From positions 1 to 31,866 of the forward strand of contig JASHSA010000140.1 in the NCBI GenBank assembly GCA_030037035.1: a DNA stretch of 31,866 bases, in the 5' to 3' direction. Made by a program: the position numbers and the translations under genes. The notes under the pieces are model-generated. The model saw only the letters and a list, made by a program, of their open reading frames with translations, did not search any database and had not been told where the DNA came from. The stretch is from Thermoplasmata archaeon. Lineage in GTDB: Archaea; Thermoplasmatota; Thermoplasmata; Lutacidiplasmatales; UBA184. Positions 23,574 through 30,308 of the stretch are shown here, one piece after another; position 1 is the first letter of the stretch; every line of letters starts with the position of its first letter.

Positions 23574-23816
23574 CTACCGTCGACGGAACGTCCGCCGACG
23601 GACCTCTTCCTCGAGAGCGTCCGAGGGTCTCTCGCGACGTCCGGGGAGCGAGCGCAGCGAGGGTTCGATCCACAGGGACGAACCACGCACGACGGCATCG
23701 AGCTCCTGCCCGTCGGTCCAGCCGAGCTCGCGGATCCGCTTGGGCGGGATCGAGACGACCCACCGGTAGTAGGTCGTCCCCTCGTAGATGCGATTGACGA
23801 CCTTGTGGACACGCAC
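23574..23816 (-). CDS. AbrB/SpoVT-like DNA-binding protein
   Basis: An 80-residue protein whose core VSIPPKRIRELGWTDGQELDAVVRGSSLWIEP is an AbrB swapped-hairpin domain. The preceding NRIYEGTTYYRWV strand is typical of archaeal members. The C-terminal 20 residues are Arg/Glu-rich. No PIN-domain partner follows, because the next gene in that direction is tRNA-Ala, so it is either an orphan antitoxin or a transcription regulator. GTG at 23816 is used. An inverted repeat TTTAG-N4-CTAAA sits at the position expected for this gene's TATA box, which suggests autorepression. Confidence 0.75.
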   Translation of the reverse strand: MRVHKVVNRIYEGTTYYRWVVSIPPKRIRELGWTDGQELDAVVRGSSLWIEPSLRSLPGRRERPSDALEEEVRRRTFRRR

Positions 23817-23845
23817 GCTCTCGCCCGCCGCCGGAGGTCTTCGGC

Positions 23846-23859
23846 TTTTAGGTTTCTAA
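23846..23859. promoter_or_regulatory. Candidate operator TTTTAG-N4-CTAA between the AbrB and M29-like genes
   Basis: TTTTAGGTTTCTAA, with the perfect inverted arms TTTAG/CTAAA (23847-23860), lies 30-43 bases upstream of the AbrB start, overlapping its probable TATA box. It ends 12-13 bases before the TATA box of the divergent gene. Two further copies of the pattern lie at 25137 and 25169. Confidence 0.6.
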
Positions 23860-23871
23860 AGTGACGCCCCC

Positions 23872-23879
23872 TTATATAT
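23872..23879 (+). promoter_or_regulatory. TATA box of the M29-like gene
   Basis: TTATATAT, one of the clearest TATA boxes in the window, lies 25-32 bases before the ATG at 23904. The transcript should therefore begin at or next to the start codon. Confidence 0.75.
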
Positions 23880-23903
23880 CCGGCCGCCCGCTATCCGACG
23901 CGG

Positions 23904-25031
23904 ATGCTGCCGACCTACTCGCCCGCGAAGCGGAGAGCGTTCGCACGGTGCGTCCTGCGCAATGCGCTTCGGGTCGGGCGTGGAGATAACGTCCTCATCG
24001 AGACCTGGAGCGCTACGCTCCCATGGGCGGTGAGCCTGACGGTCGAAGCCCGCGCTCTCGGCGCCCGACCGCTATTGTCGCTGAAGGACGAGGCGGCGTT
24101 CTGGCAAAGCCTCACGGAGTCCCCGGCGAGCCAGATCGGACGGGTCGGGGACCACGAGTGGGCCGCCCTGAAGGCCTCGGACGCGTACGTCTACCTTTAC
24201 GGGCCGATGGACGCGGCGCGCGAGGAGGCCCTCCCCCCGGCGGCCTGTCGGCGTGCAGAGTCGAACAACCACGAACTGATGCGGCTGATCCAGAAGTACG
24301 GGGTGCGGACCGTCCGCTGGGACCTCGGTCGCACGAGCGAGCTGTGGGCCGGTCGGTACGGGGTCGACCTTGCGCGGTGGCGCAGCGAGCTCGTCGACGC
24401 GACGATGGTCGACCCGAGCCGCCTGCGGGGCGACGGGGCCCGGCTCGGCGAACGACTTCTGCGGGGTCGCGAGGTCGTCATCTCGCACCCGAACGGCACG
24501 CACCTGACGCTGCGCCTGGACCGCCGTCGGCCCAGGGTGGACGACGGCGTGATCGACGACGAGGATGTGAAGGCCGGGAACGTCATCATGATCCTGCCTA
24601 CGGGCGTCACCAGCGTGACCGTCAGCGAGACGCAGGGGGAGGGAACGTTCGTCTCCAACTCGACCGGCGTCCTTTATGGCCGCGAGGAGGAGAAGCCCCT
24701 TCCTCCGGGACGATGGACCCTGAGGAACGGTACGCTTACGGGCTTCGAGGCCGGGGCCGGGGGGAGGCACCTGCGTCGAGACCTCGCCCAGATGGGAAAT
24801 CCCCGTGTGCGCGTCGGCCAGCTGTCCGTCGGCCTCAACCCACGCATCTCGACGATCCCGTTGCTGTTCGACCAGGAGCGAGGCACGATCACCCTCGAGA
24901 TCGGGCGGAACGCCCAGTTCGGGGGTCGGAGCCGCTCCCCGCGCCTCCTCGCGTACATGCCGCTGCGCGGCGGTTCCCTCGAGATCGACGGGCAGAGCGT
25001 CGTCGACCAGGGCCGTCTCGTCGGCACGTAG
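23904..25031 (+). CDS. M29 aminopeptidase-like protein without the metal ligands
   Basis: A 375-residue protein with the overall layout of aminopeptidase T/S (peptidase family M29): an alpha/beta N-terminal half (RVGRGDNVLIETW) and a C-terminal half with LPTG (231-234), GLNP, FDQERGTITLEIG and GGSLEIDG. In active enzymes two metals are held by two Glu, two His, one Tyr and one Asp. Here LPTGE reads LPTGV (Val235), LGEL reads VGQL (Gln306), the His of GTxH is Thr330, and the final HxD is absent (RLLAYMPLR). I infer that it cannot bind the two metals and is not a standard aminopeptidase; it may be a pseudo-enzyme or have a changed role. The gene is divergent from the AbrB-like gene and expressed from a strong TATA box with almost no leader. 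Confidence 0.75.
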   Translation: MLPTYSPAKRRAFARCVLRNALRVGRGDNVLIETWSATLPWAVSLTVEARALGARPLLSLKDEAAFWQSLTESPASQIGRVGDHEWAALKASDAYVYLYGPMDAAREEALPPAACRRAESNNHELMRLIQKYGVRTVRWDLGRTSELWAGRYGVDLARWRSELVDATMVDPSRLRGDGARLGERLLRGREVVISHPNGTHLTLRLDRRRPRVDDGVIDDEDVKAGNVIMILPTGVTSVTVSETQGEGTFVSNSTGVLYGREEEKPLPPGRWTLRNGTLTGFEAGAGGRHLRRDLAQMGNPRVRVGQLSVGLNPRISTIPLLFDQERGTITLEIGRNAQFGGRSRSPRLLAYMPLRGGSLEIDGQSVVDQGRLVGT

Positions 25032-25136
25032 CGCCGGGCACACCGGCACGCCTCACGGGGCCCTAGGCCCCCCGAAAGCTCGAGTGGGGCAACGCCCGTC
25101 TCAACGTTGAGCCCAGGAACCCCGGAACGAGCGGTG

Positions 25137-25150
25137 TTTTAGATTACTAA
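25137..25150. promoter_or_regulatory. Candidate operator copy 2 (TTTTAG-N4-CTAA)
   Basis: TTTTAGATTACTAA lies in an AT-rich island of about 70 bases (25136-25205) in otherwise GC-rich DNA. It is 32 bases from copy 3, about three helical turns, so both would face the same side of the DNA. Confidence 0.55.
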
Positions 25151-25168
25151 TCGAATTCCTAGTACCCA

Positions 25169-25182
25169 TTTTAGTCTTCTAA
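25169..25182. promoter_or_regulatory. Candidate operator copy 3 with adjacent TATA-like box
   Basis: TTTTAGTCTTCTAA is followed after about 12 bases by a TATA-like ATTAAGTAG (25194-25202). The spacing matches the arrangement before the M29-like gene, where the motif ends 12-13 bases from its TATA box. Confidence 0.5.
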
Positions 25183-25224
25183 TCCTGACACCGATTAAGT
25201 AGTACGTTCCCCCAGTCTGGTAGC

Positions 25225-25605
25225 GTGCGCGGCGGGAACAGCGGCGACCCATTCCCTGGGGCCCTCCCGGTGGGACCCCAGGGGCCCCCCTCGTTCCGCT
25301 CTCCCGCCGCGATCTTTCCCCTTCCGGGGGGCCGCGAGCTCGCGACGCCAGGGTGGGTCCCCTCGACCCCGGACGATCCTGCCGAGCAGGACCCTGCCGC
25401 GATCTCGACGTCCACGGCCGAGCGTCGGCGGTGGTTCCATCGTCGCCGGTCGGTACAGTCGCCCGCGATCGCCGCGCCGCCCCACTCGATCGACCCGTAC
25501 TCGGCGGTGACGGTGTCTACGGGATCGCGCGCGAGACGCGTCCTCCCGACAGGCACGGAGCCCGATCCCGCGCCGGGTACCGGAGTCGCAGCCTCCGAGA
25601 CGTAG
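25225..25605 (+). CDS. Possible unrecognised 126-residue protein (weak)
   Basis: The open frame starts with GTG 23-31 bases after a TATA-like box, the leaderless spacing seen for other genes here, and the upstream motif arrangement copies that of the M29-like gene. The translation is rich in Pro, Gly, Ser and Arg, with no motif, signal peptide or membrane segment that I recognise, and reading frames of this composition arise by chance in such DNA. A non-coding transcript from the same promoter is equally possible. If it is not a gene, the whole stretch 25032-25722 has no gene, only the AT-rich island and the operators. Confidence 0.22.
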   Translation: MRGGNSGDPFPGALPVGPQGPPSFRSPAAIFPLPGGRELATPGWVPSTPDDPAEQDPAAISTSTAERRRWFHRRRSVQSPAIAAPPHSIDPYSAVTVSTGSRARRVLPTGTEPDPAPGTGVAASET

Positions 25606-25722
25606 CGACCGCAGCCCGGCCAGCCGTCCGAAGGTGCTCCTGGATCTCGCTCGTCCGTTGGCGGACCGGCGTCGGCCGAAGGGCGTACGCTAAGGCGCAC
25701 GACCCGTGACTCGGCGGCTGAC

Positions 25723-26148
25723 ATGGCGAACACCGCGGTACGGTTCCTCTACTCGGGCATCCGCGTCCGGGACCTCGACCGGTCGATCCGGTTCTACCGG
25801 GGCATCGGCTTCCGCATCCAGGCGCGAGGTCGTATGCAGCACGGAGGAGAGTGGGTCCACCTGCGGTATCCCCGCTCGTGGCACCGCCTCGAGCTGAACT
25901 TCTACCCGCGCGGGAACCGATTCTACGAAGCTCCCAAGCGGGGCACCGAGTTCGACCACTTCGGATTCTACGCCCGCGACGTCCACGCCTGGCTCCGGCG
26001 GGCCCGTAAGGCCGGAGGCAAGCTCGTAGAGGAGTTCGTGGACGGCACCTCCCGATTAGTCTACGTGGAGGACCCGGACGGCATCTGCCTCGAGGCGTTC
26101 GGTCCGGCGCGTCCCCGTCGCTCCCGTCGTTCGGGCGGCTCAGGCTGA
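25723..26148 (+). CDS. Glyoxalase/VOC-superfamily protein
   Basis: A 141-residue single-unit VOC protein with the RVRDLDRSIRFYRGIGF helix typical of the family. Metal ligands are partly kept: Glu in RLELNFYP, His in FDHFGFYA and Glu in CLEAFG are present. The first-strand ligand is replaced, since the position of the usual His reads Tyr or Ser in RFLYSGIRV. Activity as a metal-dependent lyase or dioxygenase is therefore uncertain. The last 14 residues are Arg/Ser/Gly-rich. It is not closely similar to the other VOC protein at 14781. ATG at 25723 is well placed directly before the first strand. Confidence 0.82.
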   Translation: MANTAVRFLYSGIRVRDLDRSIRFYRGIGFRIQARGRMQHGGEWVHLRYPRSWHRLELNFYPRGNRFYEAPKRGTEFDHFGFYARDVHAWLRRARKAGGKLVEEFVDGTSRLVYVEDPDGICLEAFGPARPRRSRRSGGSG

Positions 26149-26261
26149 GCCCCTCCCGCACTCAGCAATCCGTTCGAAGGCGGCGCTACGCTCGCCGAAG
26201 AGCGTACCGGGCCTCTCTCCGCCTGGCGGATTCAAGAGCCTAGGCCGGAATAGGCCCCTCG

Positions 26262-26963
26262 ATGGGGCTGCCCGCCGACCGGGACTCTGTGCCGAGCCCG
26301 GTCGTCGCGTCTCGGGCAGCAGCTTGGGAGCGGTACTGGAGGGAGGCCTACAGGCCGGGCCGAGAGCGTCCGGGGGGATTCACGCGGTGGGCCGTCCGGG
26401 CCCTGCGCGACGCTGGGGCACGAGAGGTCGTCGACCTGGGCTGCGGACCGGGCCGCGACATGTCGTTCCTGCTCGAGCAGGGGTTCGCGGTGACGGGCGT
26501 CGATGTCTCGCCGTTCGCGATCGAGGTCGCCGAGGCGGCGCTGCGTCGACTCACGCCGGGCAGCTCGAGCCGGGCACGACTCGTCCGTTCGGACCTCCTA
26601 GAGTTTCTCCGAAGGACGCCCTCGAACTCGGTGGACGCCGTTCACGCTTCGGCCACGTACCAGGGACTCGCCCCCGAGGAGTTCGAGGTCACCCTCCAGG
26701 AGATCGGACGCGTCCTGGTGCCGGGGGGAGTCCACGTTTGGTCCATCCGCACCGACCGCCACGTCGGACGGGCTCAGTCGGAGCACGTTCCGCCGAACCT
26801 TCCGGGCCTCGGAGCGACCGTGCCGGTCCGATTCCCTTCGCGGGACGAGCTGGCGCGGACCGTCGTAGAGCCCCTCCGCCGACTCACGCTCGAGGAGGTC
26901 GAGGTTTCGCGCGGACGATTCTCCGTCTATGTCGTCGACCGTAAGTCGTCGGAGAGGGCGTAG
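26262..26963 (+). CDS. Class I SAM-dependent methyltransferase (TehB-like)
   Basis: A 233-residue methyltransferase. Motif I is VVDLGCGPGRDMSFL, the acidic loop is VTGVDVSPFAIEVAE, the motif III region is VRSDLLEF and the motif IV region is VDAVHASATYQGLAPEE, followed by EIGRVLVPGGVHVWSI. Substrate is not evident; related proteins methylate small molecules or thiols. The protein has no membrane segment. The gene is alone, with 113 bases before and 128 bases after it; it resembles the truncated gene at the left edge in motif I style. ATG at 26262 leaves about 20 unconserved residues before the first helix. Confidence 0.85.
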   Translation: MGLPADRDSVPSPVVASRAAAWERYWREAYRPGRERPGGFTRWAVRALRDAGAREVVDLGCGPGRDMSFLLEQGFAVTGVDVSPFAIEVAEAALRRLTPGSSSRARLVRSDLLEFLRRTPSNSVDAVHASATYQGLAPEEFEVTLQEIGRVLVPGGVHVWSIRTDRHVGRAQSEHVPPNLPGLGATVPVRFPSRDELARTVVEPLRRLTLEEVEVSRGRFSVYVVDRKSSERA

Positions 26964-27091
26964 CCGACGACGGCGTATCCCGGGCGGTCCCCCCGACGGC
27001 CGAGCCCCCCGAGGTCTTCTGGACGGGGCACCCCCCGGGAGAACACCGGGAGTGCGTTCCCGCTAAGGTTCGTCAGGATGCTGCTCGGCCC

Positions 27092-27832
27092 GTGGAGTCC
27101 GATCCCTGGTCCGAGTCGAACGGCAGGGCGGCCGCATCGGGGCGGTCCGGCTTCGATGTCCGCGAGCCGGTACGCGGGAAGGGATACCGGGGCGTGGCGA
27201 TGGAGGGGTTCGTCGCACGCTGGTACGCCAAAACGCGGGGGACGACGGCGCAGTTGGAGGAGGCGGAACGCCAGGCGGAGCGACTTACCGGCGACCTCCC
27301 CGAAAGCGCCCACGTGCTGGAGGTGGCCCCAGGCCCCGGATACCTCTCGGTAGAGATGGCCCGCTCCGGGCGCCTTCGGGTCACCGGGCTCGACATCAGC
27401 CGAACCTTCGTCGAGCTCGCCCGAGCCTACGCCCGAACGAACGCCGTGGACGTCGAGTTCCGTTGGGGGGATGTCTCCGCGATGCCGGTCGAGAGCGCGA
27501 CGGTCGACCGCGTCGTCTGCCAGGCCGCGTTCAAGAACTTCCGCTGGCCCGTCGCGGCGCTGGACGAGATGTACCGGGTGCTCCGGCCCGGGGGCACGGC
27601 GATCGTCCAGGATATGCGGCACGAGGCGACCGACCGAGCGATCCGCGAGGAGGTCGCGACGATGGACCTCGGACGACTCCGGGCGTTCCTCACCCGCCGG
27701 ACACTGGCGGGCCTGCGTCGGCGGGCGTACTCGGAGGCCGGCTTCCGTGGCCTCGCGACCGCCAGCCGCTTCGGCGGCTGCTCCCTCTCGTCCGAAGGCA
27801 TCGGCATGGAGGCGCGCCTCCGGAAGCCCTAG
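27092..27832 (+). CDS. Class I SAM-dependent methyltransferase (UbiE-like)
   Basis: A protein of about 246 residues. The N-terminal YRGVAMEGFVARWYAKTRG is a recognisable opening of a small family of methyltransferases. It is followed by motif I VLEVAPGPGYLSVEM, VTGLDISRTFVELAR, motif II GDVSAMPVESATVDRVVCQAAFKNF and EMYRVLRPGGTAIVQDM. The substrate is unknown. The GTG at 27092 gives about 33 unconserved residues before the conserved opening. An ATG at 27200 would cut into that opening, so the real start is probably at or a little after 27092. It is a different subfamily from the methyltransferase just upstream. Confidence 0.82.
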   Translation: MESDPWSESNGRAAASGRSGFDVREPVRGKGYRGVAMEGFVARWYAKTRGTTAQLEEAERQAERLTGDLPESAHVLEVAPGPGYLSVEMARSGRLRVTGLDISRTFVELARAYARTNAVDVEFRWGDVSAMPVESATVDRVVCQAAFKNFRWPVAALDEMYRVLRPGGTAIVQDMRHEATDRAIREEVATMDLGRLRAFLTRRTLAGLRRRAYSEAGFRGLATASRFGGCSLSSEGIGMEARLRKP

Positions 27833-27898
27833 GCGCGGTCCGGAGGCCCACGCTCGACGACGATGCTAGGAAGGCGCTTGGTTCCCGCGACCGGCGTG

Positions 27899-27923
27899 TC
27901 GGGCCGGCGTCCCGTCGGCCCGA
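27899..27923. other. Eight-pair stem-loop between the methyltransferase and ABC-2 genes
   Basis: TCGGGCCG and CGGCCCGA pair perfectly around a nine-base loop, 67 bases after the methyltransferase stop. It could help end transcription or lie in the leader of the ABC transporter mRNA, given a TATA-like GCTTTAGG further downstream at about 27974. There is no T-run after it. Confidence 0.3.
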
Positions 27924-28086
27924 AGACGGCCGACGCGGCTCGGAGCGACGGGACGTCCCCGCCGGGGGAGCCTTGCTTTAGGCCGGGAAGGTTCGGGCCG
28001 GGCGCCTTGTGCGACCGCCGGAGCCAGGTCACGGGATGCACAGGGTCGGGGTACCCCGCCCGGGAGTCCCCGCTCGGTCGAGGGCG

Positions 28087-29085
28087 ATGAACGCGGTCGC
28101 CGACGCCCTTCCGGACGACCCGACGGCACCGATCTCGTGCGAAGCGCTCGTGCACTCCTACGACGGTCGGCATCGCGCCCTGGACGGGGTCAGCTTCCGG
28201 GTCCGGCGGGGCGAGGTGTTCGGCCTCCTCGGGCGCAACGGCGCCGGCAAGTCGACCCTCATCAAGGCGATGACGACGCTCATCACGCCGACCGAGGGCC
28301 AGCTGCGGATCCTGGGGCTCGACCCGCGCCACGACGGCCGAAGGATCCGTGAGCGCATCGGCGTGGTGCAGCAGGGCGAGTCGTTCGACTTCACCTCGGT
28401 CGAAGGGAACCTCGACATCTACGGGATGCTCTGGGGGATCCCCCGGGAGGAGCGAGCCCGCCGCCGGGAGGCGCTCCTCGCGCGGTTCGGCATCGCCGAG
28501 ATCCGCAAGCGTCGCTCGTTCGACCTCTCCGGCGGTCAGAAGCGCCGGGTCCAGGTGGCGCGGGAGTTCATGCACGACATGGAGATCCTGTTCCTGGACG
28601 AGCCGACCGTCGGGCTCGACGTCCTGATGCGCCGGACGCTCCTCGACTCGGTCCGGGACGAGGTCCGCCGCGGGCTCACGGTCGTGTTCACGACCCACAA
28701 CCTCGAGGAGGCCGACTACCTCTGCGACCGCGTCGCGGTCATCGACCTCGGCCGCGTGATCGTCTCCGACTCCGTGGAGAACCTCAAGCGGCTCTACAGC
28801 GGCAAGAAGACCGTGGACGTCACCGCCGACGCCGAGCATGCCGAGAGGTTCTTCGCGGCGCTCCGCGAGCGTGCGGGCGGCGGCGCGACACTCACCGTCC
28901 ACGGAACGTCGGCGACGATCCTGACCGACGACGCCAAGACGACCCTCGCGGCGATCGTCGAGATCGCCCGGGGATCCGGCGCGGCGCTCGAGTGGCTCAA
29001 CGTCCGCGGCAACACGCTGGAGGACGTCTTCCTGCGCTCGGTCGGCAACGGGGGGAGGTCCGATGGCGCTGCCCAACCTCCTTAG
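28087..29085 (+). CDS. ABC-2 type exporter ATP-binding protein
   Basis: A 332-residue ATPase of the DrrA/CcmA-like class. It has Walker A GLLGRNGAGKSTLIKAM, Q-loop GVVQQGESFDF, signature DLSGGQKRRVQVAREF, Walker B ILFLDEPTVGLDVLM and H-loop FTTHNLEEADYLCDRV. The C-terminal 100 residues form the extension common in such exporters and end with GNTLEDVFLRSVGNG, a typical terminal helix. ATG at 28087 is chosen because it follows a GAGGG purine stretch and the ATPase fold starts soon after. A longer frame from GTG 28009 adds low-complexity residues, although a TATA-like box at about 27974 would suit it. The permease gene overlaps its end by 23 bases. Confidence 0.9.
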   Translation: MNAVADALPDDPTAPISCEALVHSYDGRHRALDGVSFRVRRGEVFGLLGRNGAGKSTLIKAMTTLITPTEGQLRILGLDPRHDGRRIRERIGVVQQGESFDFTSVEGNLDIYGMLWGIPREERARRREALLARFGIAEIRKRRSFDLSGGQKRRVQVAREFMHDMEILFLDEPTVGLDVLMRRTLLDSVRDEVRRGLTVVFTTHNLEEADYLCDRVAVIDLGRVIVSDSVENLKRLYSGKKTVDVTADAEHAERFFAALRERAGGGATLTVHGTSATILTDDAKTTLAAIVEIARGSGAALEWLNVRGNTLEDVFLRSVGNGGRSDGAAQPP

Positions 29086-29830
29086 ACTGATCTACCGCAA
29101 CGTCCGGGTCAACACCGACCCGGCGAGCCTGATCATCCTCCTCGGCCTGCCGGGGATGTACCTGGTCTTCTTCGGCTTCGGCTTCTCGTCCCTTACCTCC
29201 CAGGGCGGCTCCGCGACGAGCTACCTGGCGTTCCTCGCCCCCGGGATCCTCGCCTTCCAGACGGTGATGGCCGGCACCGTCGCCGGCAGCATCCTCTGGG
29301 CCGATCGACGCTTCGGGATGCTCGCGCAGCTGCTCGTCGGGCCGTTCACCCGTCTCGAGTACCTTCTGGGGATCATCGTCACTTCGCTCCTCTTCGGTCT
29401 CGGCGGGGCGGCGGTGATGCTCGGGGTCGCGGTCGCGCTCCTGGGGACGACCACGCTCGGCGTCGCCGGGATCGCGGTGATGCTCGGGACGATCGCCCTC
29501 GGCTCGGTGCTGTTCGGCGCCCTGATGCTGTTGCTCGCCGCGCTCGTCAAGTCGAACAACGCCTACAACAGCGTGCAGATCCTCCTGATCTTCTTCGTCA
29601 ACTTCGCGAGCACGGTCTTCTACCCGCTCTCGCCACGCCTACCGGAGGCGCTTCGCGTGCTGTTCGTCGTGAACCCTCTGACGTACGTCGCGGACGTCGT
29701 GCGGCACGGCTACGGGGGGAGCCTGAGCGCCGTCAACCCGCTCGAGGTCGTCGGCCTCCTCGTCGAGGCGGTCGTCCTGCTCCTGCTCGCGACGCGCGCC
29801 TATCTCCGGTCGGACGTCTCGCTCGAGTGA
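29063..29830 (+). CDS. ABC-2 type exporter permease
   Basis: A 255-residue integral membrane protein with six hydrophobic segments and the ABC-2 signature region near the end (FYPLSPRLPEALRVLFVVNPLTYVADVVRHGY). It pairs with the ATPase encoded just upstream, whose gene it overlaps by 23 bases, so the two are translationally coupled. Exporters of this kind move drugs, lipids or polysaccharides out of the cell; the substrate cannot be told. The ATG at 29063 is preceded by GGGGGAGG, a strong ribosome-binding site, which is unusual in this window where most first genes seem leaderless and fits an internal operon gene. Confidence 0.9.
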   Translation: MALPNLLRLIYRNVRVNTDPASLIILLGLPGMYLVFFGFGFSSLTSQGGSATSYLAFLAPGILAFQTVMAGTVAGSILWADRRFGMLAQLLVGPFTRLEYLLGIIVTSLLFGLGGAAVMLGVAVALLGTTTLGVAGIAVMLGTIALGSVLFGALMLLLAALVKSNNAYNSVQILLIFFVNFASTVFYPLSPRLPEALRVLFVVNPLTYVADVVRHGYGGSLSAVNPLEVVGLLVEAVVLLLLATRAYLRSDVSLE

Positions 29831-29860
29831 CGTCGCCGCGTCCGGCCCGGGAGGGCGCTC

Positions 29861-30130
29861 CTAGCCCCGGGGCCAATAGTGATGCAGCGCGGTGTTGCCC
29901 GCGACCTTCGACAGCGCCACCGCATGGTCGAGGACGACGTGGGCGAAGAACCTCCCGTGCTCGTCGCTCCCGGGGGGATCCTTGGGGAAGTAGAAGCCGT
30001 CTTGCTTGAGCGCGTCCCAGAACCGTTCCGGCGTGAGCGGGTGGTCCTCCGTGAAGTCCCGCACGCAGACCTGAACACAATCGAGGGCGCGACCGATCGG
30101 GTCGTCGGAGTCCGGATGCCGAAGCTGCAT
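29861..30130 (-). CDS. Small conserved-looking protein of unknown function
   Basis: An 89-residue soluble protein I do not recognise. It has evenly spread charged and aromatic residues, as in a folded protein: DCVQVCVRDFTEDHPLTPERFWDALKQDGFYFPKDP, then a helical HVVLDHAVALSKVAGNTALHHYW end with several His residues. A longer open frame exists upstream, but the ATG at 30130 is chosen because a clear TATA box (TTTATATCC) is 22-30 bases before it, predicting a leaderless mRNA, and because the extra residues are low in complexity. It is convergent with the ABC-2 operon and divergent from the ammonium transporter gene. Confidence 0.65.
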   Translation of the reverse strand: MQLRHPDSDDPIGRALDCVQVCVRDFTEDHPLTPERFWDALKQDGFYFPKDPPGSDEHGRFFAHVVLDHAVALSKVAGNTALHHYWPRG

Positions 30131-30151
30131 CGACGCGAGGGGGACCGGGCC

Positions 30152-30160
30152 GGATATAAA
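30152..30160 (-). promoter_or_regulatory. TATA box of the 89-residue protein gene
   Basis: On the minus strand the sequence is GCTTTATATCCGG, 22-30 bases before the ATG at 30130. Another AT-richer patch, GGTTTATCTG near 30191-30200 on the plus strand, could serve the ammonium transporter gene. Confidence 0.6.
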
Positions 30161-30239
30161 GCCCGCGCCTCGTGCGACCGATTCGATGGAGGGTTTATCT
30201 GTTCGAAGTCGAGAGCCGGGTCGTGCTCCCCACCGAGGA

Positions 30240-30259
30240 GGCGCCGGCGCGACGGCGCC
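30240..30259 (+). other. Seven-pair hairpin in the probable leader of the ammonium transporter gene
   Basis: GGCGCCG and CGGCGCC pair around a six-base loop, about 50 bases before the transporter ATG. Its role is unknown; it may simply reflect the high GC content. Confidence 0.25.
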
Positions 30260-30308
30260 GTCCCGCGCGCCGTGAGCGCGGACCGTCGGTAGGGCGCGGG
30301 AGCGCACG

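Noticed and set aside
25179..25733. A 184-codon open frame on the minus strand in the gap before the second VOC gene
   Set aside because: Motif-free, composition typical of chance frames, and no TATA-like box near its start.
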